Of a stretch of DNA of 64,000 nt, positions 48,960 to 57,231 are shown piece after piece. The position numbers and the translations under genes are program-made. Under the pieces are notes generated by a model, which was given only the letters and a program-made list of their open reading frames with translations, did no database searches and was not told where the DNA came from. Position 1 is the stretch's first letter; each line of letters begins with the position of its first letter. Source of the DNA: Nocardia sp. BMG111209 (GTDB lineage: Bacteria; Actinomycetota; Actinomycetes; Mycobacteriales; Mycobacteriaceae); NCBI RefSeq assembly GCF_000381925.1, contig NZ_KB907307.1, forward strand, positions 2,914,001 to 2,978,000. Reading direction: 5' to 3'.

Positions 48960-50075
48960 TCAGGACCGGCGGCGGTGCAGCAGGTTCGCGATCGCCGCGA
49001 CGAGCAGTACCGCGCCGACCGAGATCTGCTGATAGAAGCTCGAAATCTGTAGCAGGTTCAGCACATTCGCGACGACGCCGAGCAGCACCACGCCGAGCGC
49101 GGTGCCCGGGATGCTGCCCTTACCGCCGGCCAGCGAGGTGCCGCCGATGACCACCGCGGCCACCGCGGTCAGTTGCAGGGTGAGGCCGCCGGTGCCCGGA
49201 CTCGAGGCCGCCAGCCGGGACAGCAGCATGATTCCGGCCAGGCCGGACAGACCACCGGCCAGTGCGTACAGCAGCAGTTTGTCGCGCGAGACCCGGATGC
49301 CGGACAGCCGCGCGACATCCTCGTTACCGCCGATCGCGAAGGCATCGCGGCCGAAACTGGTGTAGCGCATGACGAATGCGGTCAGCACCAGCACCACCAC
49401 GGCCACGATCAGCAGATGCGGCAGGCCGAAGGTCTCACCGTTGCCCAGCCAGGACAGTTTCGTGCCGATGGAGATGCTCAGGCCGTTGATGATCAGCAGC
49501 GCGAGGCCGTCCAGCATGGTGGCGCCGGCCAGGGTCGCGACGAACGGCGCCACCGACGTGTAGGTCACGACCAGACCGTTGACCAGGCCGATCGCGATCG
49601 ACAGCGCCATCGCCACGACGATCGCGAGCCAGGGCGAATGTCCGTGGGAGACGATCCGGGCCGCCACCGCAGTGGTAACCGAGACGTTGCTGCCCATCGA
49701 GAAATCCATCCCGCCCGCGGTCATCAGCAGGGTCAGGCCCGCGGCGATCACCGCGACGACGCTGACCTGCCGCAGCACGTTGATCAGATTCGTGGAGGTG
49801 AGGAAGGCGTCGGTCTGCGTCGCGGCGAAGACCACGATCAGCACCAGCACCACCAGCAGGCCCGCGTGCGGGATGTGCGGCAGGGGCGGACGGCGGCGCG
49901 GGGCCGGTCCGGCCGCCACACCGGTCCACTCCCCCGCCGCACCGGTTGTGTCCGCTGCCGCACCGGACATGTCGTCGTTCTTCGTCACTCGCGCACCGAT
50001 GCTCGTGCCGTACTCGTCGGGTATCGACGGAGGGCCCTCGTGGTTCCGCTCCGCTGCCGCCGGCCCTTGACTCAT
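48960..50075 (-). CDS. ABC importer permease (RbsC-like)
   Basis: A 371-residue integral membrane permease of the BPD_transp_2/RbsC family. About 80 N-terminal residues are a hydrophilic extension (TGAAGEWTGVAAGPAPRRRP) before the first helix. TAGGMDFSMGSNVSVTTAVA, GATMLDGLALLIINGLSISI, FAIGGNEDVARLSGIRVSRD and VVIGGTSLAGGKGSIPGTAL are family landmarks. It overlaps the ATPase gene by 4 bp (ATGA). Confidence 0.9.
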   Translation of the reverse strand: MSQGPAAAERNHEGPPSIPDEYGTSIGARVTKNDDMSGAAADTTGAAGEWTGVAAGPAPRRRPPLPHIPHAGLLVVLVLIVVFAATQTDAFLTSTNLINVLRQVSVVAVIAAGLTLLMTAGGMDFSMGSNVSVTTAVAARIVSHGHSPWLAIVVAMALSIAIGLVNGLVVTYTSVAPFVATLAGATMLDGLALLIINGLSISIGTKLSWLGNGETFGLPHLLIVAVVVLVLTAFVMRYTSFGRDAFAIGGNEDVARLSGIRVSRDKLLLYALAGGLSGLAGIMLLSRLAASSPGTGGLTLQLTAVAAVVIGGTSLAGGKGSIPGTALGVVLLGVVANVLNLLQISSFYQQISVGAVLLVAAIANLLHRRRS

Positions 50076-51640
50076 GCCGTATCTCCTCCGAGAACCGCGG
50101 CGATCAGTTCGTCGCGAGTGATGTCGTCGATCCTGTGTTCCGCGATCGCCCGCCCGTCGCGGACGATGATCACGCGGTCGGCCAGCCGCATCACCTCGTC
50201 ACAGGACGAGGAGGCCAGCAGTACGGCCGCGCCGCGCTCGGCGAGCCGGTCGATGAGCGAATGGATTTCGGCCATCGCGGCGATGTCGACGCCGTTGGTC
50301 GGATCCTCCAGCAGACAGGCCGCCGGTTCGGTGGCGAACCATTTGGCCAGCAACACCTTCTGCTGATTTCCGCCGGAAAGCCGATCCACCGCAGGGTTTT
50401 TCGTGAGCGAGACCACCCGGTACTCGTCGCGCAGCGCGGCGGCGCGACGGCCCAGCCGGTCCCAGCGCTGCACGACCCGGCCGGCCAGCCGGTCCTCGGC
50501 CAGTACCAGATTCTCGTCCACCGACAGTTCAGGCACCAGGCCGAGGCGGCGGCGATCGCCTGTCACGCAACGCAATCCGCTGGCCAGTGAGCGGCCGACC
50601 CGCCCCGGCGGCACATTCCGCCCGCCCACCGCGAGGGTGCCGCGGTCGGGCCGGCGGCGGCCGGACAGCAGATCGAACAGCCGGGACTGACCGTCACCGG
50701 CCGGGCCCAGCACCGCGACGATCTCGCCGTTGCGGACATCCACGCCGAAGCCGTCGAGGAACCGGCCCTGGCTCAGATCCCTGATCCGCAAACCGATCTC
50801 GGCCCGCGCGGCCGCGCGGGCCGGGCGCACCGAGACCACGTCGCGGCCGACCATGTCGCGGACCAGGCCCGCCTCGTCGGTCGCCGCGGCGGGATAGCTC
50901 GTCACGACGGCGCCCTCGCGCAGCACGGTCACCCGGTCCGCGATCGACAGCACCTCGTCGAGGTAGTGCGAGATGAACACCACCGCGACCCCGCTGTCGC
51001 GCAGCCGGCGCACCAGCACGCGGATCTGCTCGGCGGCCTCGGCGCCCAGGCAGGCGGTCGGCTCGTCCAGGATCAGCACCCGGCCGCCGCGGCGCACCTC
51101 GCGGGCAACCTCGACCATGGTCTGCTCGGCGACGGTCAGCTCGCCGGCCACCTGTGTCACGTCGATGTCGATACCCAACTGAGCCAAGGCATTCCGGGCG
51201 GTCTCGGTCACTGCCGACCACCGCACCACCGACCGCCGGGTAGGCAGGTCGCCGAGCATGATGTTCTCCGCGACGGTCAGGCCGAGTACGAGTTCGCGCC
51301 GCTGCGGCACGATCGACACACCCTGGCGCCGCGCGCGGCGGGTGCTCCACGCCGATTGCACCCGGCCCGCGACCTCGATCCGGCCGGAATCCGGGTCGTG
51401 CACCCCGGAGAGCACCTGCACCAGCGTCGATTTACCGGCGCCGTTCATACCCATCAACGCGTGCACCTCGCCGGGGTACAGGTCCAGGCTCACGTTGTTC
51501 AGGGCGACCGCGCCGCCGAAACTCTTACAGACCTCGTGCAGGCGGACCACGGCGGCGCCGGTCGGCGGCATGGCGGTCGGCGCGGGTGCGGCGGTCACGG
51601 TGTCCTCCCGGTCGAGCGTGGTGGGGGACACCGGGGTCAT
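50072..51640 (-). CDS. ABC importer ATPase with two nucleotide-binding domains (RbsA-like)
   Basis: A 522-residue double ATPase. The first domain has Walker A GMNGAGKSTL, a Q-loop, and Walker B RVLILDEPTACLG. Its signature region reads LTVAEQTMVEVAREVRRGGR, weaker than the usual LSxGxxQ. The second domain has a degenerate Walker A (GPAGDGQSRL), a clear LSGGNQQKVLLAKW signature and LLEDPTNGVD, where the usual DE pair reads ED. This asymmetry fits sugar ABC ATPases but the ED swap is unusual. It overlaps the upstream carboxymuconolactone decarboxylase-like gene by 4 bp. Confidence 0.9.
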   Translation of the reverse strand: MTPVSPTTLDREDTVTAAPAPTAMPPTGAAVVRLHEVCKSFGGAVALNNVSLDLYPGEVHALMGMNGAGKSTLVQVLSGVHDPDSGRIEVAGRVQSAWSTRRARRQGVSIVPQRRELVLGLTVAENIMLGDLPTRRSVVRWSAVTETARNALAQLGIDIDVTQVAGELTVAEQTMVEVAREVRRGGRVLILDEPTACLGAEAAEQIRVLVRRLRDSGVAVVFISHYLDEVLSIADRVTVLREGAVVTSYPAAATDEAGLVRDMVGRDVVSVRPARAAARAEIGLRIRDLSQGRFLDGFGVDVRNGEIVAVLGPAGDGQSRLFDLLSGRRRPDRGTLAVGGRNVPPGRVGRSLASGLRCVTGDRRRLGLVPELSVDENLVLAEDRLAGRVVQRWDRLGRRAAALRDEYRVVSLTKNPAVDRLSGGNQQKVLLAKWFATEPAACLLEDPTNGVDIAAMAEIHSLIDRLAERGAAVLLASSSCDEVMRLADRVIIVRDGRAIAEHRIDDITRDELIAAVLGGDTA

Positions 51641-52239
51641 TCCGGCGCTCCCGCTCCGACGGCGACGGCCGCGCTCACCCGCGCGTAACCGCGGATGTCC
51701 GGGAACGGCGGCGTGCGGCCGGCCTGCAGATCGACCTGAAAAGCATTGAGGCACATACCGAGCATCGTGAAATTGCCGAGCGCGCCGATCGTGTCGACCA
51801 GACCCTGCGCGCCGAAATGCGCGAGCGCGGCCGCGAAGGTCTCGTCGCGCACGAAATGATTACGCAGCACCTCGGTGGCGAATCGGTAGAAGGCGGTATC
51901 GGCGTCGTTGTCGAAGTCCGGTTCGCGGTTCTCCGCGATCGCCCGGACGACCTCGGCCGGGACGCCGGATTCGACGGCCTTGTCCACGTGCGCATTCCAG
52001 GAATACTGCGCATCCCAGTTCCGCGCGGCCAGCAGCAGCGACAATTCGCGCAGATGCGGCGGCAGGCTGGATTCGAATCGGCAGAACGCGCCCAGCGCCT
52101 CGACCTTCTCGCAGAGTTCGGGACTGTTCAGCCAGACCCGGAACGGGCCGCGCACCGCGCCGCGACGACCGGCGATCCGCGACGCGATCTCCTGCTGCCG
52201 CTCGGTCATCTCCGCGGCGTCGATGATGGGGAGCCTCAT
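51637..52239 (-). CDS. Carboxymuconolactone decarboxylase-family protein
   Basis: A 200-residue all-alpha CMD/AhpD-like protein. The core is VWLNSPELCEKVEALGAFCR, then LRELSLLLAARNWDAQYSWN, AHVDKAVESG. The position where AhpD has CxxC reads AQYSWNAH, so it is of the non-redox CMD kind. It is the first gene of the ABC importer operon, an unusual partnership implying that the transported compound feeds an aromatic lactone step. The region before it also serves a divergent cupin gene. Confidence 0.82.
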   Translation of the reverse strand: MRLPIIDAAEMTERQQEIASRIAGRRGAVRGPFRVWLNSPELCEKVEALGAFCRFESSLPPHLRELSLLLAARNWDAQYSWNAHVDKAVESGVPAEVVRAIAENREPDFDNDADTAFYRFATEVLRNHFVRDETFAAALAHFGAQGLVDTIGALGNFTMLGMCLNAFQVDLQAGRTPPFPDIRGYARVSAAVAVGAGAPE

Positions 52240-52434
52240 GTCCGTGCCCTTTCGTCGTGAGCCCGATCACTCGGGTGAGTTGCTGTGGCACGACGGTATG
52301 CCGGGCATTGCGCGGGAAACAGATCGATCGGTGCAAGGTAAGACTGCACTACTGGTGATGCCCGTCACCGGTTCCGTGGGGTTGCGCCGCTCTAGCATCG
52401 GACGGCATCGAACGCAATCGGAAGGGCGGTAACA

Positions 52435-52845
52435 GTGACGGTGATCATCAAGGCGGCCGAGGTGCCATTGCTGGACCGCGGCGGCGCGGTCGTCACCACC
52501 CCGCTGGTGACCACGGCGGCCGCGGCCGGCGCGAACCGGATCACCAGCGGCATCAGTGTCTATCCGGTGGGGTCGGGTGCGCCACTGCACTCGCACAACT
52601 GCGACGAGCACGTCACGATTCTCGACGGCGAGGCGGAGGTCGTGGTCGAGGGCGAGGTGACCCGGCTGACCCGATACGACACCACCTATATCCCGTCGCC
52701 GCTACCGCATCTGTTCCGCAATGTCGGCGATACGCCGCTGCGCATTCTGTGGGTGTACACCTCGGGCCACGTGACCCGGACCTTCACCGAAACCGGAATC
52801 ACCGTGGAACATCTGACCGACGCGGATCGGATGGGCCGGGACTGA
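52435..52845 (+). CDS. Cupin-domain protein
   Basis: A 136-residue single cupin. Motif 1 is [20 protein letters not shown] (His and Glu ligands) and motif 2 is [16 protein letters not shown] (His). It could be a small dioxygenase, isomerase or sensor for a pathway intermediate. The GTG has GGAAGGGCGG upstream. It is divergent from the ABC importer operon across a 195-bp promoter region. Confidence 0.85.
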   Translation: MTVIIKAAEVPLLDRGGAVVTTPLVTTAAAAGANRITSGISVYPVGSGAPLHSHNCDEHVTILDGEAEVVVEGEVTRLTRYDTTYIPSPLPHLFRNVGDTPLRILWVYTSGHVTRTFTETGITVEHLTDADRMGRD

Positions 52846-53085
52846 TCCGGCCCGAATTCCTCTGGTGCTGCGGCTGATTCGCCGAATCGCACCGACGCGG
52901 AGGTGACCGGGCCGTTTCCGGAGATCCGCGAAATTCGACATATCCGCCCCGACCGCCGCGCAATACGGCGGAATACGCGCGCGTCCTCGTGCGCCCCCGA
53001 TCGGTCGTTTCCCGATGGACGGAGGCGACCCGAACTTCCCGGCCGTGCCGGACCGGGAATATCCAGAAGAAAGAGATGAGGAGTT
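52846..53085. other. Intergenic region before the second glycine-zipper pair
   Basis: This 240-bp stretch has no supported gene. It contains GATTCG-C-CGAATC (52876-52888), a 13-bp palindrome 31 bp after the cupin stop that could be a terminator or an operator. The ribosome binding site GAGGAG lies just before 53086. The palindromes of the copy-1 promoter are not repeated here. Confidence 0.4.
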
Positions 53086-53748
53086 ATGCACAGCATCTCC
53101 CGGGCCACGGCGATAGCCACCCTGGCCATCGCCGCCACGGCCGGTGCGATGAGCGTCGCCGCGGCCGCCGAACCCCCGGCGCCGATCCCGGCCTCGACCG
53201 TCGCCGACACCGGCGCGATCACGGCCGCCGACGTCGCCGACACCAGGACGATCGTGGTCGCCGACATTGCCGGAACCGGCGCGGCCACGGCCGCTACGAC
53301 CGGCACGGCCACGGCCGCCGACGTCCCCAACACCGCAGCCACGGCCGCCGTCACAGACCCGACGGCCGTCGCCGACCAGGGCAGGCCCGACGCCGCCCCC
53401 GTGAACCCGGAGGCCGAATACGACAAGGCGGTCGGCGCACTGACCGGCGCGTTCAGCAACGCCAACCACGACGGCACCCTGTTCGGCACCGCCGCGGGCG
53501 TGCTGATCGGCTGCCCGCTCGGCGCGATCACCGGCGGCACCCTCACCGCACTGGTGTCGGCCGGCGCGCTGACCCCGGTCGGCGTGGTCGGCGGCTGCAT
53601 CCTCGGCGGCGTGACCCTCGGCGGTCTCGGCGGCACCTTCGCCGGCGCGATCACCGGTTTCCCGGCGCTGGCCGACGCGGCCGGCCAGCAGTACAACCAC
53701 CTGCACTCCGAGGGCCTGATCTCGGGCCCGCTCACCATCAATCAGTAG
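53086..53748 (+). CDS. Secreted glycine-zipper protein (type A, copy 2)
   Basis: A 220-residue paralogue of the protein at 1196-1741. The signal peptide is ATAIATLAIAATAGAMSVAA. An Ala/Thr/Asp-rich degenerate repeat follows (ITAADVADTRTIVVADIAG and similar, residues about 40-105), longer than in copy 1. VNPEAEY then leads into the glycine-zipper core with Cys143 and Cys171. The ADAAGQQYNHLHSEGLI tail matches copy 1 nearly residue for residue. Function unknown. Confidence 0.75.
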   Translation: MHSISRATAIATLAIAATAGAMSVAAAAEPPAPIPASTVADTGAITAADVADTRTIVVADIAGTGAATAATTGTATAADVPNTAATAAVTDPTAVADQGRPDAAPVNPEAEYDKAVGALTGAFSNANHDGTLFGTAAGVLIGCPLGAITGGTLTALVSAGALTPVGVVGGCILGGVTLGGLGGTFAGAITGFPALADAAGQQYNHLHSEGLISGPLTINQ

Positions 53749-53770
53749 TCCCACCGCGAAAGAGCCTGCA

Positions 53771-54439
53771 ATGAAGCACATCACGCACACGGTGGCGGTG
53801 ACCGCGCTGGCCGCGGTCGCCTTGACGGTCGCCGGCGGCGCCGCCCACGCCGATTCGACCCGGTCCGCCGACCCCGACAAACTGACCGTCCAGGTGGCCC
53901 CCGGCATCTCCTTCACCGGCGCCGCCTCCGACGGCTCCTCGGTCCTGGCCACCCCCGCGGGCACGGTGACCACCCGAGACGGCCAGGTCGCGGTCCAGGA
54001 CGCGACCGGCGCCCCGATACTCGGCGCACCCCTGGAAGCGGTCGCGAACAACACCGACATCACCGCCACCACCACCGCCCCCGAACCGATCGCCGGCCCC
54101 GGCGACCCCCTCGCCGACCTGAACGCCGCCTGGCACGCGGCCGGCGCCTACACCGGCCTGGCCGCCGGCGTCGGCGGCACCGCGGGCGCCCTGATCGGCA
54201 CCGTCGTCGGCTGTCCGATCGGCGCGATCACCCTCGGCAGCATGGCCACGGTAATGTCCGCCGCCGCCCTGACCGTCCCCGGCTTGATCGGCGGCTGCCT
54301 CGCCGGCGCCGCCACCACCGCCGCCTTCGGCGGCATGGTCGGCAGCGTCGCCGTCGGCCTCCCCGTCGGCCTCGCGGTAACCGCCCAGAAATTCAACGAG
54401 ATCCAGTCCGGCCACGCCCCCGCAGCCCCCCAGCACTGA
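53771..54439 (+). CDS. Secreted glycine-zipper protein with beta domain (type B, copy 2)
   Basis: A 222-residue paralogue of the protein at 1776-2510. Signal peptide to about residue 27 (GGAAHA). The beta domain (KLTVQVAPGISFTGAASDGS, TVTTRDGQVAVQDATGAPIL, GAPLEAV) matches copy 1 in order and spacing. The glycine-zipper core has Cys148 and Cys176 (VVGCPIG, IGGCLAG). It starts 23 bp after the type A gene. Conservation of both members in the same order suggests that they work together. Confidence 0.75.
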   Translation: MKHITHTVAVTALAAVALTVAGGAAHADSTRSADPDKLTVQVAPGISFTGAASDGSSVLATPAGTVTTRDGQVAVQDATGAPILGAPLEAVANNTDITATTTAPEPIAGPGDPLADLNAAWHAAGAYTGLAAGVGGTAGALIGTVVGCPIGAITLGSMATVMSAAALTVPGLIGGCLAGAATTAAFGGMVGSVAVGLPVGLAVTAQKFNEIQSGHAPAAPQH

Positions 54440-54473
54440 TCCCGCACCCTTCGCGGATTTCATCGAAAGACTA

Positions 54474-54500
54474 TGCCCCACCGATCGTTTCGGTGGGGCA
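54474..54500. terminator. Hairpin 1 flanking the PD-(D/E)XK gene
   Basis: TGCCCCACCGA (54474-54484) pairs perfectly with TCGGTGGGGCA (54490-54500), loop TCGTT. It follows the glycine-zipper pair and is closely related to the hairpin at 55554-55597. Confidence 0.7.
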
Positions 54501-54597
54501 CAGTCGTCCAACGACCATTGCCGCCACAACATGAATATTCGCTCGCACACATTCCGAACAGCCTTTCTCATTTCAAATACCTTCGCACACAATACAA

Positions 54598-54626
54598 TTG
54601 GCGCAAACCGGCCGGGTCGGTATACA
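54598..54626 (+). promoter_or_regulatory. Promoter of the PD-(D/E)XK gene
   Basis: TTGGCG (54598-54603), 17 bp and TATACA (54621-54626) form a good vegetative promoter. It predicts a transcript start near 54633, four bases before the GTG at 54637, so the message would be almost leaderless. It lies in an AT-rich stretch. Confidence 0.55.
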
Positions 54627-54636
54627 GTCCCCGGCC

Positions 54637-55539
54637 GTGGCCAACACACTCGAGCACGAATTCCTCATCCACCTCTTCCGGTGCAACACGGATTTGGCGG
54701 CGCTGCTCCTACGGCGGTACCTCGGCATCGCGGTGCCCCGGTACTCGACCGCGGTATCGGGTTCCGAGGATGCGACCGAGATAGCCCCCGAACCCAAGGT
54801 CCGAAAAAGCGACGCCGTCGTAATCCATCTGCACGAAAAATCCGACAGACCGCCGATCTGGGCTGTGATCATCGAGGTGCAGCGCAGATCGGATACCAAC
54901 AAGCGCTGGGTCTGGCCGCTGTACCACGCACGGATCCGCCACCGCTACCGCTGCCCCACCACTCTGCTGGTGGTCAGCCCGACCGAGCGGACGGCCGAAC
55001 AGTGTGGCAGGCGCATCGACACCGGCCAGCCGAAATCGGCCTGGTCGCCTCTGGTCACCACGCCACGAAGACTGATGATCAATTACACCGAGACGACCGG
55101 CGAGCCCGAACTGGCGGTTCTGGCCGCAATAGGGCATGCCAACGATCCCGATATGGATGCCGCACTCGATCAATTGGGCACCGAGCTGGCGAACTTGGCG
55201 GCGACCGCCCCGAAGCGCGCGCAAGCGTATGCTGATGGGGTTCTCGACGCATTGACTGGCCCTGCCCGAGACCTCTGGAGGGAAAAGATGACCACCAGCG
55301 AATATCGCTACCAGACCGACTTCGCCCAGGGCTACTACAACGAGGGTGCGGAGGCCGGCGAGGCCAAAGGCAAGGCCGAGGCCAAGGCCGACGCGATCCT
55401 CATGTTCCTCAGACACCGTCGAGTACTTGTTTCCGATGGCGACGAGCAGCGGATCAAGTCCTGCACGGACCTCGACCAACTCGACAAGTGGATCGCATGC
55501 GCCGCCGAGGTGAAAGCAGTGGACGAGCTGTTCATGTGA
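54637..55539 (+). CDS. PD-(D/E)XK-type protein, actinobacterial transposase/nuclease-like family
   Basis: About 300 residues from the GTG at 54637 (VANTLEHEFLIHLFR). A TTG at 54598 is open but sits inside the promoter. The catalytic pattern of Rpn/YhgA-like PD-(D/E)XK proteins is seen: KSDAVVIHLH (Asp) and WAVIIEVQRRSD (ExQ). The C-terminal part has a charged Glu/Ala/Lys helix (GEAKGKAEAKADAILMFLRH). Such proteins recombine or cleave DNA in some relatives, but most are uncharacterised. It overlaps the convergent MerR gene by 8 bp at the 3-prime ends. Confidence 0.75.
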   Translation: MANTLEHEFLIHLFRCNTDLAALLLRRYLGIAVPRYSTAVSGSEDATEIAPEPKVRKSDAVVIHLHEKSDRPPIWAVIIEVQRRSDTNKRWVWPLYHARIRHRYRCPTTLLVVSPTERTAEQCGRRIDTGQPKSAWSPLVTTPRRLMINYTETTGEPELAVLAAIGHANDPDMDAALDQLGTELANLAATAPKRAQAYADGVLDALTGPARDLWREKMTTSEYRYQTDFAQGYYNEGAEAGEAKGKAEAKADAILMFLRHRRVLVSDGDEQRIKSCTDLDQLDKWIACAAEVKAVDELFM

Positions 55540-56536
55540 CATCCCATCCATTCGAAACAACATGCCCCGCCGATGTTTCGGCGGGGCATGTTGTTTCTCC
55601 GGCCGGTGCGGGGACCTGCGCCAAGGCTCGGTGCAGCCAGTTCAGGGCCGCGCCTGTGGTTGTCGTTGCGATGATTTCGCCGGTCAGTGTCCAGTAGCGG
55701 TGGATGCGCGGGTCGGAATCGTTCGCGCCGTGGCGGATTCGTTGCCGGAAGAGTGGGGTGTCGGATTCGTGGCGGGCGGTGGCGTGGGCGGCCAGGAAGT
55801 GGTCCAGTTCGGGTCCGGGTCGGGGTGGGATGCCTGCGGTGAGCAGTGGGTCCACCGCTGCGCAGGCTTCGGCGATTCCGGTCAGGAGTTGCCGGGGGTC
55901 GTCGATGGTGGCGGGGTCGGATCGCCACAGTTGGCACGCGATCGCGGGGGCCAGTGCGGGATCGGTTGTGGTGCTGACCAGTTCGGCGTAGGCGACCACC
56001 TGTTCGGGGGTCGGGTCGGCCGGTGGGTCGGGGATGTTCATGGTGACGAAGCCGTCGAAGATGTTCGGCGGTGCGGCGGCCAGTTGCTCGCGCCAGAAGG
56101 TGACGAGAGTGTCGTGTGCGTGGCGCGGGTCGCCGACCACTGCGAGTAGGTCCAAGCGGCCGGTTCTCGTATTCGGTGACGTGTTCTGTGCTGCGGCCAG
56201 GGTGGCTCGCCGCCACAGTAGTTCGTGCAGTTCGGTGTTCAGGGTGGCTTGTTCGGCGGCCAGGGCTTCGTCGATGGGTACCTCGCCGGCCAGTACGGCG
56301 GTGATCGCGGTCAGGCCGAGGCCCAGTGCGCGCAGGCGGCGTACCGACTTCAGGCGGTCGACGGCGGCCGCGTCGAAGATGCGGTGGCCGCCGGTGCTGC
56401 GGTGCGGGTGGATCAGGCCTTCGTCGCAGTAGAAGCGGATGGTGCGCACCGGTACTCCGGTCAGGCGGGCCATTTCGCCGATGCCCACCAGACCGTCGCG
56501 ACGTATGAGCTCGGTCACAATCTCTGGAACCTCCAC
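55532..56536 (-). CDS. MerR-family regulator with large C-terminal domain
   Basis: A 334-residue MerR-type regulator. The winged helix is at residues about 17-60 (GIGEMARLTGVPVRTIRFYC, then GGHRIFDAAAVDRLKSVRRL), followed by the dimer helix and a long all-helical domain of about 200 residues. The C-terminus (ETTCPAETSAGHVVSNGWDV) is encoded inside a terminator-like hairpin. GTG at 56536 or 56518 may be the start. It is divergent from the mycothiol-type protein at 56591, its likely target. Confidence 0.85.
   Translation of the reverse strand: MEVPEIVTELIRRDGLVGIGEMARLTGVPVRTIRFYCDEGLIHPHRSTGGHRIFDAAAVDRLKSVRRLRALGLGLTAITAVLAGEVPIDEALAAEQATLNTELHELLWRRATLAAAQNTSPNTRTGRLDLLAVVGDPRHAHDTLVTFWREQLAAAPPNIFDGFVTMNIPDPPADPTPEQVVAYAELVSTTTDPALAPAIACQLWRSDPATIDDPRQLLTGIAEACAAVDPLLTAGIPPRPGPELDHFLAAHATARHESDTPLFRQRIRHGANDSDPRIHRYWTLTGEIIATTTTGAALNWLHRALAQVPAPAGETTCPAETSAGHVVSNGWDVT
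55554..55597. terminator. Hairpin 2, 20-bp perfect stem inside the merR 3-prime end
   Basis: The arm 55554-55573 (GAAACAACATG then CCCCGCCGA) pairs perfectly over 20 bp with 55578-55597, loop TGTT. It is followed on the plus strand by a T-rich arm (TTGTTT). It terminates the PD-(D/E)XK transcript, but it lies within the last codons of the convergent MerR gene. Confidence 0.75.
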
Positions 56537-56564
56537 CCGACTGGAATTCCTACCCTACTGGAAC
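56525..56564. promoter_or_regulatory. Three CTGGAA repeats phased at 17 bp
   Basis: CTGGAA occurs at 56525-56530, 56542-56547 and 56559-56564, each 17 bp from the last, in the 54-bp gap between the MerR start and the divergent gene and just into merR. Regular spacing suggests a MerR binding array or overlapping promoter elements. Confidence 0.45.
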
Positions 56565-56590
56565 ACGCACCGGGAGAAGGAGTTACGCGA

Positions 56591-57229
56591 ATGTCCTCGA
56601 AACCGATGGATACCGAGCAGATCTGGCGGGCCGTCGACGCCGAACGGGCGGGTCTTGCCGCGATGCTGGCGGTGCTGCCCGAATCCGAGTGGGATCGGCC
56701 GTCCTTGTGCGACGACTGGCGGGTGCGCGATGTCGTTGCGCATCTGGTGTTGTCGGCGCAGCCGACGATCGGGTGGCTGTTGATGAATCTCGCACGCGCT
56801 CGGGGCGATCTCGGCCGTGCGATCCGCGATACCGCCATCCGGCACGGCGACAGTCGAACCGCCGCCCGGCTCGTCGCCGAATTGCGCGAAACCGTCGGTG
56901 TCCGTGTCACTCCGATCGGCACGACACCGGCCGACCGGCTGATGGATCTGCTGGTGCACGGCCAGGACATCGCCGTGCCGCTCGGCGTCGCGCGCACCGT
57001 GCCGCTCGCGGCCGCACGATGCGCGCTGGACCGAATCTGGTACCGCGGCACGCCGTTCCACGCGCAGCGGAAATTCGCCGGGCTCCGGTTCGTCGCCGCC
57101 GACACCGACTGGACCGTCGGCACGGGTCCGGTCGTCGAAGGTCCCGCCACCGCCCTGCTGATGTTGCTCACCGGCCGGGAGGTCGCAGCGGACCGGCTCA
57201 CCGGCGCGGGCTGGGACCGATGGCGGTAG
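56591..57229 (+). CDS. Maleylpyruvate isomerase-family, mycothiol/DinB-fold protein
   Basis: A 212-residue protein of the mycothiol-dependent maleylpyruvate isomerase/DinB superfamily. The N-terminal helical bundle begins WRAVDAERAGLAAMLAVLPE with WDRPSLCDDWRVRDVVAHLV, where the His of the metal triad sits. LLVHGQDIAVPLG provides a second His. The ATG at 56591 follows GGAGAAGGAG. Divergent from the MerR gene; probably a thiol-dependent isomerase or detoxifying enzyme. Confidence 0.82.
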   Translation: MSSKPMDTEQIWRAVDAERAGLAAMLAVLPESEWDRPSLCDDWRVRDVVAHLVLSAQPTIGWLLMNLARARGDLGRAIRDTAIRHGDSRTAARLVAELRETVGVRVTPIGTTPADRLMDLLVHGQDIAVPLGVARTVPLAAARCALDRIWYRGTPFHAQRKFAGLRFVAADTDWTVGTGPVVEGPATALLMLLTGREVAADRLTGAGWDRWR

Positions 57230-57231
57230 GA

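Noticed and set aside
54598..54636. TTG start giving 13 extra residues to the PD-(D/E)XK protein
   Set aside because: This stretch contains the TTGGCG-17-TATACA promoter; the GTG at 54637 begins the conserved TLEHEF region.
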